This document shows positions 46,275 through 55,088 of a stretch of 64,000 nt of DNA, in pieces. The DNA comes from Flavobacterium terrigena (GTDB taxonomy: Bacteria > Bacteroidota > Bacteroidia > Flavobacteriales > Flavobacteriaceae): NCBI RefSeq assembly GCF_900108955.1, contig NZ_FNYA01000001.1:310001-374000 (forward strand). The letters are read 5' to 3'. Within the stretch, counting starts at the first letter, position 1. Every line of letters starts with the position of its first letter. The notes under the pieces are model-generated. The model did not search any database. It saw nothing but the letters and a program-made list of their open reading frames with translations, and was not told where the DNA came from. The translations under genes were made by a program, and so were the position numbers.

Positions 46275-47753
46275 ATGAAAAAAAAATTTTTTCTCTTTGC
46301 AGGAATTCTAATCAGTTTTAGTTCCATTGCACAAAACAAATCCACGAATTATAATTTGGACTTTACCAAAAAAGACCAAAACTTGGTTCATATCAAAACT
46401 GATTTAGACTTAACCGTTGCTAAAAATCGTTTTTTTATGATTACGCATCCTTCTCAAAATAATCCTGATGGAGAAGCAAAATTTTTAAAAAATTTAGTCG
46501 TAAAAAATCAAAAAGGAAAACCACAAATTATCAACTATTTAGGAGAAGGAACTTGGGAAATTCAATCGACTACAACAGGAAATTATGCCATAGAATATGA
46601 TATTATTACGGAACACGATTTGGAAAATTGGGATCATTGTGGTGGTTACGATGAAGTAGCCTACAAAACTCAGGAAGGATTGTTTTTTACTGGATATTCT
46701 TTATTTGTTGTGCCAGACATTCCTGTATTAGGTGACATTAAAAATGTGTCAGTGCATTTTACTTTACCGAAAAACTGGAAAGCTTCCACACCTTGGAATA
46801 AAACCACAAAACAGAATGATTTTATTGTTAATAACGATTTACGTTTTCTTTTAAACAATTGTATTTTCGTTGGAAATCATTATGAAAAAGAAATTAAATT
46901 AGGTGATTTTGAACTTTTATTTGCTCTTGGAAATTCGATGAAAGCCAATGAAAATGATTTTATTGAATTAATGAAACCTATTATAGAATCGACTACACAA
47001 GTTTTTGGAGGTGCGCCAAAGAAAAAATACCTTATTGTTGTTAATGAAAGTAAAGTAATGACTGACGGAAGTGCTTTTAGAACCAGTTTCAGCCAAATCA
47101 TCAAAGGGAAAGTTAACAAAAATAGCCGCACCAATTGGGGACATATTATGGCACATGAAACGATTCATCTTTGGAACGGACATACATTAATTCCAAAAGA
47201 ACAAGAAGAATGGTTTAAAGAAGGATTCACCGATTATTTGACAAATATTTTACTTGCTAGAACGAAAATTATTGACGAAGCGACATTTTACAAACGTTTT
47301 GAAAATGTAATTACCAAATACAATATCACACGAGATTTACTTCAAAATAAATTAAGTATTCAAGAATCGGGCAACAACAAAGACCAAAACCGCTATTTAG
47401 TTTATGGAGGCGGGGAATTAGTGGCATTAGGATTAGATATCGAAATTAGAAAAGCAACTGGAAATCAAAAAGGTTTGGATGATTTACTTAAAAGTTTGTT
47501 TACCGAATTTGGAAAAACAAATATTCCTTATGAATTAACCAATATTATTACGATTGCCAATCAAGTTTCAGGAAAAAACATGAAACCTTTCTTTGACGAT
47601 TATGTAACGGGAACGAAACGAATTCCAGTAACCGAATATTTAGCTGAAATGGGATTGCAATTGGATGGTTTTCTAGAAGATGTTTATATTTCTGCTACTG
47701 AAAATCCGACTCAACAACAACTTCAAATTAAAAAAGGAATTCTTGGTTTGTAG
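46275..47753 (+). CDS. Exported gluzincin metallopeptidase (M1/M61-like)
   Basis: I chose ATG 46275 (MKKKFFLFAGILISFSSIAQ), which opens a signal peptide, over a TTG 14 codons upstream. The ~492 residues carry HETIH at 294-298 followed by LWNGH and, ~20 residues on, EEWFKEGFTDYL, the zinc and catalytic layout of gluzincins. N-terminal strands (~40-240) resemble the beta domain of M61/M1 enzymes. It should be a secreted or periplasmic aminopeptidase; the substrate is unknown. It is divergent from icmF. Confidence 0.88.
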   Translation: MKKKFFLFAGILISFSSIAQNKSTNYNLDFTKKDQNLVHIKTDLDLTVAKNRFFMITHPSQNNPDGEAKFLKNLVVKNQKGKPQIINYLGEGTWEIQSTTTGNYAIEYDIITEHDLENWDHCGGYDEVAYKTQEGLFFTGYSLFVVPDIPVLGDIKNVSVHFTLPKNWKASTPWNKTTKQNDFIVNNDLRFLLNNCIFVGNHYEKEIKLGDFELLFALGNSMKANENDFIELMKPIIESTTQVFGGAPKKKYLIVVNESKVMTDGSAFRTSFSQIIKGKVNKNSRTNWGHIMAHETIHLWNGHTLIPKEQEEWFKEGFTDYLTNILLARTKIIDEATFYKRFENVITKYNITRDLLQNKLSIQESGNNKDQNRYLVYGGGELVALGLDIEIRKATGNQKGLDDLLKSLFTEFGKTNIPYELTNIITIANQVSGKNMKPFFDDYVTGTKRIPVTEYLAEMGLQLDGFLEDVYISATENPTQQQLQIKKGILGL

Positions 47754-47834
47754 CTTTTAATTCCTTCAAAAAATTAATTTTAAAAAAAGAGGCACACATT
47801 TTGCTTATCTTTGAATCAATCAATAATAAAAAAT

Positions 47835-48557
47835 ATGAAAAAAGTTATTTTACTCCTAGTTTGTTTACCTTTATTTGGTAATGCACAATTAAAAGATGTT
47901 ATTAAAAAAGCGGCAAAAAAAGCAACGGCAAAAACTTCTGCAGTTTCTACTTTAGAAATCGCAAATGGTTTGAAAGAAGCTTTAGATAACGGTGTAAAAA
48001 AACAAGTAACCAAATTAACCGCTGTTGATGGTTTTTATAAAAATGAATTAGTTAAAATTTTATTACCTGAAGAATTACAAAAAGTAGATTCTCGTTTACG
48101 TAAAATTGGTTTAGGAAGTTTAGCAGACGAAGGAATTCTAATGTTAAACAGAGCTGCCGAAGACGCAGTAAAACAATCGACTCCAATATTTGTTGATGCT
48201 ATTAAGAATATGAATTTTACAGATGCGAAAAACATCTTATTAGGCAAAGAAAATGCAGCAACAACCTATTTACAAACTTCAACTAACAAACCACTTTACG
48301 ATAAATTTAATCCTGTAATTAGAACATCTCTTGAAACGGTTGGAGCTGATGCAGTTTGGAAAAAAATAATTGATAAATACAATGCTATTCCACTTGTAAC
48401 AAAAGTAAATCCAGACTTAACAGACTACACTACTAACAAAGCGTTAGAAGGTGTTTTTAAAATGATTACAGTTGAAGAAAAAAACATTAGAAGTGGTTTA
48501 GATTCTAGAACATCAGCATTACTAAAAAAAGTATTCGCTTTACAAGACAAGAAATAA
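47835..48557 (+). CDS. Exported DUF4197 protein, copy 1
   Basis: I chose ATG 47835 (MKKVILLLVCLPLFGNAQ), a signal peptide, over an upstream in-frame start. The ~240 residues match DUF4197: EIANGLKEALDNGVKKQVTK, VKILLPEELQKVDSRLRKIG, LNRAAEDAVKQSTPIFVDAI and TDAKNILLGKENAATTYLQ, with DYTTNKALEGVFKMI near the end. The function of the family is unknown. A second copy follows after one membrane gene, and the two share most of their length. Confidence 0.85.
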   Translation: MKKVILLLVCLPLFGNAQLKDVIKKAAKKATAKTSAVSTLEIANGLKEALDNGVKKQVTKLTAVDGFYKNELVKILLPEELQKVDSRLRKIGLGSLADEGILMLNRAAEDAVKQSTPIFVDAIKNMNFTDAKNILLGKENAATTYLQTSTNKPLYDKFNPVIRTSLETVGADAVWKKIIDKYNAIPLVTKVNPDLTDYTTNKALEGVFKMITVEEKNIRSGLDSRTSALLKKVFALQDKK

Positions 48558-48591
48558 AAATTTAAATGAATCTGTTCTATAATTAAACTTG

Positions 48592-49068
48592 ATGAACATA
48601 ACCAAATATTTTGAACTAAAAAAAGAAATTGAATTAAACACAGATTTAGAACTCTTTGAAAATGAATTCATTAATAGTGAATATAAAAATTTTTCATTTT
48701 ATCGTTCTGGTTCTAATCAATTTACGGTTGAAGCTAAAATTTCAGTTGGAACAGTAAGAATAAATAATTATAAATCAATTCCAATAACTACAACTTTAGA
48801 ATTATCTAAACGAGGAGATCAAAACTATGCAACTTTAAGAAATGGAATTGGCTTAAATTCAATTATTATTACAATTTCAATTTTAGTAATATTAATTATG
48901 CTTGCAATTTTTAGCGGATCAAATGAAGCAATTGGAATTGTTACTATTTCTTTAATCTCTTTGGTTTGGTTTTGGTTAATTTTCAGAGGGCAAGAAGAAA
49001 TTTTACAAGCATGTGTAATTAAATCAATTAAAGATATAAATCAAAAATATGAAGAAAATAATTTTTAG
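48592..49068 (+). CDS. Small membrane protein between two DUF4197 genes
   Basis: The start could be TTG 48589 or ATG 48592; I use the ATG, giving 158 residues. Two spans lie near residues 85-105 (SIIITISILVILIMLAIF) and 110-130 (AIGIVTISLISLVWFWLIF). The N-terminal ~80 residues are soluble. No family recognised. Its last 20 bases overlap the start of the second DUF4197 gene, suggesting translational coupling. Confidence 0.7.
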   Translation: MNITKYFELKKEIELNTDLELFENEFINSEYKNFSFYRSGSNQFTVEAKISVGTVRINNYKSIPITTTLELSKRGDQNYATLRNGIGLNSIIITISILVILIMLAIFSGSNEAIGIVTISLISLVWFWLIFRGQEEILQACVIKSIKDINQKYEENNF

Positions 49069-49762
49069 TTTACTACTAGTAAGCATAACCGTTGGCTGTG
49101 CCGAAATGCAACAAGTATTAGATCAATTACCACAAGAAACAGGTATTTTGAGTCAAGCCGAAATGGGTAACGGATTAAAAGAAGCCTTAAATAATGGAAT
49201 TACGAAACAAGTTTCTAAATTAACGGCAACAGATGGTTTTTTCAGAAATGAAGCGGTAAAGATTTTATTACCAGAAGAATTACAAAAAGTTGATACCAAA
49301 TTACGTCAATTAGGTATGAGTAAATTGGCTGATGATGGTTTGAAAATTTTAAACAGAGCTGCTGAAGATGCAGTAAAAGAAGCGACTCCCATTTTTGTAG
49401 ATGCAGTGAAACAAATGACTTTTACTGATGCTAAAAACATCTTATTAGGAAACGAAAGTTCAGCAACTAATTATCTTCAAACGACAACTTCATCTGCTTT
49501 ATACGGAAAGTTTAATCCGGTAATTAAAAGCTCATTTGCAAAAGTGGGTGCCGATAAGATTTGGACACAAATTATCACAAAATACAACAGTATTCCTTTG
49601 GTAAAAAAAATAAATCCTGATTTAACAGATTACACAACTAACAAAGCAATGCAAGGTGTTTTCAAAATGATTGCAGTGGAAGAAAAAGATATTAGAACTA
49701 ATTTTTCAGCAAGAACTTCAGATTTATTAAGAAGAGTATTTGCTTTACAAGACAAAAGATAA
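49049..49762 (+). CDS. DUF4197 lipoprotein, copy 2
   Basis: The N-terminus MKKIIFSLLLVSITVGCAE is a lipoprotein signal (Cys17), unlike the soluble export signal of copy 1. The rest is the same DUF4197 domain (EMGNGLKEALNNGITKQVSK, LNRAAEDAVKEATPIFVDAV, DYTTNKAMQGVFKMI). So the two paralogues share a domain but differ in anchoring. The ATG overlaps the previous gene by 20 bases. Confidence 0.88.
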   Translation: MKKIIFSLLLVSITVGCAEMQQVLDQLPQETGILSQAEMGNGLKEALNNGITKQVSKLTATDGFFRNEAVKILLPEELQKVDTKLRQLGMSKLADDGLKILNRAAEDAVKEATPIFVDAVKQMTFTDAKNILLGNESSATNYLQTTTSSALYGKFNPVIKSSFAKVGADKIWTQIITKYNSIPLVKKINPDLTDYTTNKAMQGVFKMIAVEEKDIRTNFSARTSDLLRRVFALQDKR

Positions 49763-49875
49763 TTTAAAAAACAATAACATAAGTATAACAAAACCTTAAC
49801 AGAAATAACAATTTAAAATACAGATATTTGTATCACAATAAATAGGTTTTGTTTAAGGTTAGTTTTTAGTTAATA

Positions 49876-49905
49876 AAACAACTGGAATTTAGGTTCCAGT
49901 TGTTT
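49876..49905. terminator. Bidirectional terminator between DUF4197 copy 2 and the metal-receptor gene
   Basis: AAACAACTGGAA and TTCCAGTTGTTT form a 12-bp stem around a six-base loop with T8 on the right and an A-rich left side. It can serve both convergent genes. Confidence 0.88.
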
Positions 49906-49908
49906 TTT

Positions 49909-50739
49909 TTATTTATAAACGTATAGTTTTTCTTGTAACAAAGTGAAGTAATCAAAAGCTTTCACTAAACGACTTCCATACCAAGAAAACATTTCTCCAT
50001 CTACAAAAATAGTTTTCGCATGATGTGTGTGACGGCCTAATTCGAAAGCATGTTCGTCTTTAAACGGAAAAGGCTCTGAAGATAAAAACACAAAATCTGG
50101 ATCACCTTGAATTCGCATCTTTTGCACAACTACTTCCGGATATCGACCTTCGTATTTAGAATTATTATCGTATATATTTTCTAATCCGTTAAGCTTTAGC
50201 ATTTCGTTTATAAACGTATTTCCACCAGCAACCATATACGGATTGGCCCAAATAAAATAAGCTACTTTTTGCTTGGCATTTTCTTCAAATTTTGATGCGA
50301 CTAACGTTTGAAATTTCTGATATCCGAAGTTGATTTTATCAATCCATTTTTGAGCATTCGTACGCTTGTTAAACAGATTTCCAAAATCTTCAATCATTTT
50401 ATTATTGTCTTCAATCGAAACGATATCGGTGATCCAAACTGGACAAATATCTTTCAATTGTTCAACGATTTCTTGAGTATTTTCTTCTTTATTAGCTATA
50501 ATAATATCAGGTTGTAAAGCTTTAATTTTATCGTACTTTACATTTTTCGTACCGCCAATTATTGTTTTAGTCGATTTGAAATGAAACGGATGTACACAAA
50601 ACTTAGTAATTCCCACAATGGAATCTTCCAAACCTAAATCGTATAATAATTCGGTTTGTGAAGGCACTAAAGAAATGATTCTTTTAGGTGTGTTTTCAAA
50701 TGTATGAGTTGTACCAAGCTGGTCTGTAAATTGTTTCAA
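49909..50739 (-). CDS. Helical backbone metal receptor (BtuF-like) without signal peptide
   Basis: The 276 residues match the cobalamin/iron-siderophore binding-protein fold: PKRIISLVPSQTELLYDLGL, VGITKFCVHP, IGGTKNVKYDKIKALQPDII and, in the second lobe, PYMVAGGNTFINEMLKLNGL. There is no signal peptide or lipobox at the chosen start, which is odd for a periplasmic binding protein. Either a true start is missed or the protein works in the cytoplasm, as in several Bacteroidota homologues. It follows pyrF closely. Confidence 0.82.
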   Translation of the reverse strand: MKQFTDQLGTTHTFENTPKRIISLVPSQTELLYDLGLEDSIVGITKFCVHPFHFKSTKTIIGGTKNVKYDKIKALQPDIIIANKEENTQEIVEQLKDICPVWITDIVSIEDNNKMIEDFGNLFNKRTNAQKWIDKINFGYQKFQTLVASKFEENAKQKVAYFIWANPYMVAGGNTFINEMLKLNGLENIYDNNSKYEGRYPEVVVQKMRIQGDPDFVFLSSEPFPFKDEHAFELGRHTHHAKTIFVDGEMFSWYGSRLVKAFDYFTLLQEKLYVYK

Positions 50740-50749
50740 TGTGAATTTA

Positions 50750-51565
50750 TTAGTTATTCATAATTTCTTGCATCTCTACTTGCAATTTCAATGCTTCTTC
50801 CCTTGCCTTTTCAGCAAAATCTAATCCGTTTGAAGCATAAATAATTCCACGAGATGAATTAATTAATAAACCAACATTCTCGTTCATTCCGTATTTACAA
50901 ACTTCGGCTAAACTTCCGCCTTGAGCACCAACTCCAGGAACTAATAAGAAACTATTTGGAACAATTTTACGAATTTGTGTAAAGTATTCTGCTTTTGTAG
51001 CACCAACCACATACATCAAATTCTGACCGTTTTTCCAATTCTTAGACGTTTCTAAAACGGTTTTATACAATTCTTGTCCGTTTGTTTCTAAAGTCTGAAA
51101 ATCGAATGCACCTTCATTTGACGTTAAGGCCAACATGATTGTATGTTTGTTTTCAAAAGCTAAAAAGGGTTCTACAGAATCTTTTCCCATATATGGAGCA
51201 ACGGTAACGGAATCGAAGTTTAAATCTTCTAAAAAAGCTTTAGCATACATGGTTGAAGTATTTCCAATATCGCCACGTTTAGCATCGGCAATGGTGAAAA
51301 TTTCTGGATACTTTTCATTGATGTAATTGATAGTTTTTTCTAACGATTGCCAACCTTTTAATCCGTACGCTTCATAAAAAGCAGTATTTGGTTTATACGA
51401 AACACATAAATCGTGAGTGGCATCAATTATGGCTTTATTAAATTCGAAAATTGGATCTTCGGTTTCTAATAAATGGGATGGAATTTTAGTTAAATCGACA
51501 TCTAAACCAATACATAAAAACGATTTTTTTAGACGAATTTGCTCAATAAGTTGTTGTGTAGTCAT
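50750..51565 (-). CDS. pyrF: Orotidine-5'-phosphate decarboxylase (type 2)
   Basis: I chose ATG 51565 ([20 protein letters not shown]) over a TTG seven codons upstream. The ~271 residues match the longer PyrF subfamily: [49 protein letters not shown] with the Asp-Lys pair, and [15 protein letters not shown] near the phosphate-binding loop. It makes UMP from OMP. It lies 10 bases before the receptor-like gene and is probably cotranscribed. Confidence 0.96.
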   Translation of the reverse strand: MTTQQLIEQIRLKKSFLCIGLDVDLTKIPSHLLETEDPIFEFNKAIIDATHDLCVSYKPNTAFYEAYGLKGWQSLEKTINYINEKYPEIFTIADAKRGDIGNTSTMYAKAFLEDLNFDSVTVAPYMGKDSVEPFLAFENKHTIMLALTSNEGAFDFQTLETNGQELYKTVLETSKNWKNGQNLMYVVGATKAEYFTQIRKIVPNSFLLVPGVGAQGGSLAEVCKYGMNENVGLLINSSRGIIYASNGLDFAEKAREEALKLQVEMQEIMNN

Positions 51566-51677
51566 TTTATTTTTATTGTTGGGCAAATTTATAAAACATT
51601 ATTGACTCGGTACATATTTCTTGACACTAAATTCTAATCTTAATATGGTATTAACAAAAATTTATCAGTTTTTAAAA

Positions 51678-51706
51678 TTGGAAAAAATGATTTTTGTTTA
51701 TTTTTG
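51678..51706 (+). promoter_or_regulatory. Promoter before the SulP/carbonic anhydrase group
   Basis: TTG at 51678-51680 and TATTTTTG at 51699-51706 are 18 bases apart, the Bacteroidota -33/-7 layout. Because transcription would start near 51713, the real start of the small gene is the GTG at 51727, not any upstream codon. Confidence 0.65.
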
Positions 51707-51726
51707 CAAAAATAAATTTAACATTA

Positions 51727-52023
51727 GTGAAGAAATTTTTCGTACATATTATCATATTCGTGTTTGTGACTTGCTTGTTCACACCACCCGTATTTGGTCT
51801 TATTATGATTAATGAAGATATTGAAAAATATACTGATGTGAATATTAATAACTTTTTTGAAGAAGAAATTAAATCACACGATATAGATTTATTCACAAAA
51901 TGTTACAACTTAAATGCAGTTAATACCTTAGAATTGAAAAAGAAAAAAATCAATTCTCACATTCCTGTAAATTATACTTCAAACCATTTAGACTTTTTCT
52001 CACCACCACCCGAATTTATTTAA
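51727..52023 (+). CDS. Small exported protein before a SulP transporter
   Basis: With GTG 51727 as start, the 99 residues open with a signal-like span (MKKFFVHIIIFVFVTCLFTP, cut after VFG). The remainder is charged with a proline-rich end (SPPPEFI). Longer starts would place the first codon inside the promoter. No family recognised. It lies 68 bases upstream of the SulP gene on the same strand, and the promoter in front may drive the whole group. Confidence 0.6.
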   Translation: MKKFFVHIIIFVFVTCLFTPPVFGLIMINEDIEKYTDVNINNFFEEEIKSHDIDLFTKCYNLNAVNTLELKKKKINSHIPVNYTSNHLDFFSPPPEFI

Positions 52024-52091
52024 ACATTTCGCTTTTTTACGTTTTCAAATTATTTGGAACGATCGTTTATGTATTAAATTAATTCATTGGT

Positions 52092-53696
52092 ATGTCAAAA
52101 AAAATCAATCTTTTTACAAACCTTAAATCTGATTTTGCTTCAGGTTTAGTGGTTTTTCTAGTGGCTTTGCCATTATGTCTCGGTATTGCATTAGCAAGTG
52201 GAGCACCCTTATTTTCAGGTATTATTGCAGGTGTTATTGGAGGAATTATTGTTGGCTATTTAAGTCAATCACATTTGAGTGTTTCCGGACCAGCTGCAGG
52301 TTTAACAGCAATTGTTTTAACAGCAATTACAGATTTAGGTTCCTTTAATGCGTTTCTATTAGCCGTTTTAATTGCTGGATTAATTCAGCTAGCCCTTGGT
52401 TTCATTAAAGCCGGAACCATTTCAAATTATTTCCCAAACAATGTTATAGAAGGAATGCTTGCAGGAATTGGAGTTATTATTATTCTAAAACAAATTCCTC
52501 ACGCTTTTGGATATGATCCAGATTTTGAAGGAGATGAATCTTTTACTCAACCAGATGGACAAAATACATTTACGGAACTATTTCAAGTATTTGATCATAT
52601 TCAATTAGGCTCAATTATCATTGCTTTAATTTCGTTAGCAATTTTAATCCTTTGGAACAAAGTGGATGTTTTAAAGAAAATAAAATTAATTCCACCTGCC
52701 TTAGTTGCTGTAATTGTGAGTATTTTATTAAACGAGTTTTTCATTCAATCTGGAAGTAATTTTGCGATTGCAAAAGAACATTTAGTGAGTTTACCAGTTC
52801 CAACTACAATAGAAGAGTTTAAAAACATTGTAGTTACACCCGATTTTACAGCCATCACAAATTCTAAAGTTTGGATTGTGGCCTTAACAATAGCAATAGT
52901 CGCATCTATTGAAACGTTATTGTGTATTGAAGCTTCAGACCGAATGGATGCTTTAAAAAGGTATACAAATACAAATGTAGAATTAAAAGCACAAGGAATT
53001 GGAAATATCGTGAGTTCACTTTTAGGAGGCTTACCAATGACTTCAGTAGTAGTAAGAACATCTGCAAATAATGCTGCTGGAGCAAAATCGAAAATGTCAG
53101 CAATTATTCACGGTGTATTATTATTAGTGAGTGTTTTGGCAATTCCAACTATTCTTAATAAAATTCCATTAGCAACATTAGCGGCAGTTTTATTATTAGT
53201 TGGATATAAATTAGCGAATCCTTCAACTATTAAACATTTTTGGGAAAAAGGAAAATACCAATTTATTCCATTTATTGCTACTTTTGGTGCTGTAGTGTTC
53301 ACCGATTTATTAAAAGGTGTAGCTTTAGGAATGATTATCAGTGTAATATTTGTATTAAAAGGAAATATGAAACGAGCCTATCATTTCAGAAAAGAAGAAT
53401 ATCATGATGGTGATATTATTCATATTGATTTGGCTCAAGAAGTATCATTTTTAAACAAAGCAGCAATTAAAGAAACAATATCTTCAATTCCTGAAAATTC
53501 AAAAGTAATTATAAATGCTTCAGACACCGTTTATATTGCTCACGACGTTTTGGATTTGATTAAAGAATTCAAAAAAATCAGATCAAAAGAAGAAAATATT
53601 AAAGTAAAATTAGTCGGTTTTAAAAAAGCGTATGAACTAGAAGATAGTTTAGAAGAAGAAAAACACGTTTTTGTAGAACATAAATTAAAAAAATAA
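52092..53696 (+). CDS. SulP family anion transporter with STAS domain
   Basis: The 534 residues have ~10-12 membrane spans starting with SDFASGLVVFLVALPLCLGI, the SulP signature region SVSGPAAGLTAIVLTAI, and later GLPMTSVVVRTSANNAAGAKSK. Residues ~440-534 are a STAS domain (VIINASDTVYIAHDVLDLI). SulP proteins carry sulfate, bicarbonate or other anions. The two carbonic anhydrase genes directly behind it argue for bicarbonate uptake, as in BicA-type systems. That is inference. Confidence 0.9.
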   Translation: MSKKINLFTNLKSDFASGLVVFLVALPLCLGIALASGAPLFSGIIAGVIGGIIVGYLSQSHLSVSGPAAGLTAIVLTAITDLGSFNAFLLAVLIAGLIQLALGFIKAGTISNYFPNNVIEGMLAGIGVIIILKQIPHAFGYDPDFEGDESFTQPDGQNTFTELFQVFDHIQLGSIIIALISLAILILWNKVDVLKKIKLIPPALVAVIVSILLNEFFIQSGSNFAIAKEHLVSLPVPTTIEEFKNIVVTPDFTAITNSKVWIVALTIAIVASIETLLCIEASDRMDALKRYTNTNVELKAQGIGNIVSSLLGGLPMTSVVVRTSANNAAGAKSKMSAIIHGVLLLVSVLAIPTILNKIPLATLAAVLLLVGYKLANPSTIKHFWEKGKYQFIPFIATFGAVVFTDLLKGVALGMIISVIFVLKGNMKRAYHFRKEEYHDGDIIHIDLAQEVSFLNKAAIKETISSIPENSKVIINASDTVYIAHDVLDLIKEFKKIRSKEENIKVKLVGFKKAYELEDSLEEEKHVFVEHKLKK

Positions 53697-53702
53697 AACA
53701 AC

Positions 53703-54386
53703 ATGAAAACATTAAATAAAGAAATACAATCGTCTATAACACCAAGAAAAGCTTTAGAAATATTAAAAGAAGGTAATAATCGTTTTATCAATAATTTAAA
53801 AGCACATAGAAATTTATTAGAACAAGTAAATGAAACTAGAGACGGACAATGGCCATTTGCCACAATATTAAGTTGTATTGACAGTCGAACGTCTGCAGAA
53901 TTAATTTTCGATCAAGGATTAGGCGATGTTTTTTCGGTAAGAATCGCAGGAAACATTGTGAATACAGATATTTTGGGAAGTATGGAATTTGCTTGTAAAG
54001 TCGCAGGTTCTAAATTGATAGTTGTTCTTGGACATACAAAATGTGGTGCTGTAAAAGGTGCTTGTGACCATGTAGAAATGGGAAATTTAACGGAATTATT
54101 ATCGAAAATTCAACCTGCAGTTTACCAAGAAAAATCAACGTCAGAAAACAGAAATTCAAGCAATTCAACGTTTGTTGAAAATGTAGCCGAAATCAATGTA
54201 AAACGCAATGTAAAAAACATTATAGAACGTAGTTTCGTTTTAGAACAAATGATTGAAAACGGAGAAATTGGTATTGTTGGCGCAATGCATAATATCGAAA
54301 CAGGTGAAGTTAGCTTTTATGACGAAGTAACTTTCATTAACGATGAAAAAAATCCAAATTTTAGTCTTAACGATTTGAAATATTAA
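53703..54386 (+). CDS. Beta-carbonic anhydrase, copy 1
   Basis: The 227 residues carry the beta-CA zinc site: SCIDSRTSAELIFDQGLGDV (Cys58, Asp60, Arg62) and LGHTKCGAVKGA (His111, Cys114). It interconverts CO2 and bicarbonate. It starts six bases after the SulP gene and is surely cotranscribed with it. It differs strongly from the next gene, so these are two subtypes rather than a recent duplicate. Confidence 0.95.
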   Translation: MKTLNKEIQSSITPRKALEILKEGNNRFINNLKAHRNLLEQVNETRDGQWPFATILSCIDSRTSAELIFDQGLGDVFSVRIAGNIVNTDILGSMEFACKVAGSKLIVVLGHTKCGAVKGACDHVEMGNLTELLSKIQPAVYQEKSTSENRNSSNSTFVENVAEINVKRNVKNIIERSFVLEQMIENGEIGIVGAMHNIETGEVSFYDEVTFINDEKNPNFSLNDLKY

Positions 54387-54411
54387 AAATTAACAATTAG
54401 CGTTAATTTCA

Positions 54412-54419
54412 TATATTTG
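54412..54419 (+). promoter_or_regulatory. -7 box (TATATTTG) before the second carbonic anhydrase gene
   Basis: TATATTTG matches TAnnTTTG, 33 bases upstream of the start at 54453, so the second anhydrase may also be made on its own. Confidence 0.5.
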
Positions 54420-54452
54420 AAAATCAAAAAAAAAGGAGTTATCCAATAAATT

Positions 54453-55088
54453 ATGAGCGATTTTTATAAAAAAATATTAGACAATAATAAAGAATGGGTA
54501 GAACAACAGTTAGCTGTTGATGAAAACTATTTTAAAGATTTATCAAAAGGGCAAAATCCACCATTATTATGGATTGGATGTTCTGATAGTCGAGTTCCTG
54601 CAAATGAAATTATTGGCGCAAAACCAGGCGAAGTTTTCGTACACAGAAACATTGCAAATTTAGTCGTTCACACCGATATTAATATGCTAAGCGTTTTAGA
54701 TTATGCAGTTAATGCGTTAAAAGTAAAACATGTTATTGTTTGTGGACATTATGGTTGTGGAGGTGTAAAAGCTGCGATGGGAAATCAATCCATTGGAATA
54801 ATTGACAACTGGATTAGAAACATTAAAGATGTTTACCGAGTGAACAAAGACGAACTTAATGAAATTGCAGATGAAGATAAAAAATTCAACCGAATGGTAG
54901 AATTAAATGTAATTGAGCAAGTTTTCAATTTAGCCAAAACATCTATTGTTCAAAACGCTTGGAACATCAACCAAGAATTACATTTACATGGTTGGGTTTA
55001 CGGATTAAATTCTGGTTATGTAACCGATTTAAATGTGAATTTCAGTAACAATGATGATTTAGATTCAATGTTTAAATTAAACTTCTAA
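54453..55088 (+). CDS. Beta-carbonic anhydrase, copy 2
   Basis: The 211 residues have the zinc ligands in IGCSDSRVPANEIIGAKPGE (Cys43, Asp45, Arg47) and VCGHYGCGGVKAAM (His99, Cys102) of the bacterial Can type. Its stop overlaps the stop of the convergent LETM1-like gene by four bases. Upstream it has its own -7 box. With the SulP gene and copy 1 it would hold bicarbonate and CO2 in balance. Confidence 0.96.
   Translation: MSDFYKKILDNNKEWVEQQLAVDENYFKDLSKGQNPPLLWIGCSDSRVPANEIIGAKPGEVFVHRNIANLVVHTDINMLSVLDYAVNALKVKHVIVCGHYGCGGVKAAMGNQSIGIIDNWIRNIKDVYRVNKDELNEIADEDKKFNRMVELNVIEQVFNLAKTSIVQNAWNINQELHLHGWVYGLNSGYVTDLNVNFSNNDDLDSMFKLNF

Noticed and set aside
51621..51812. Small frame before the SulP group
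   Set aside because: It spans the promoter and overlaps the better-supported GTG-started gene.
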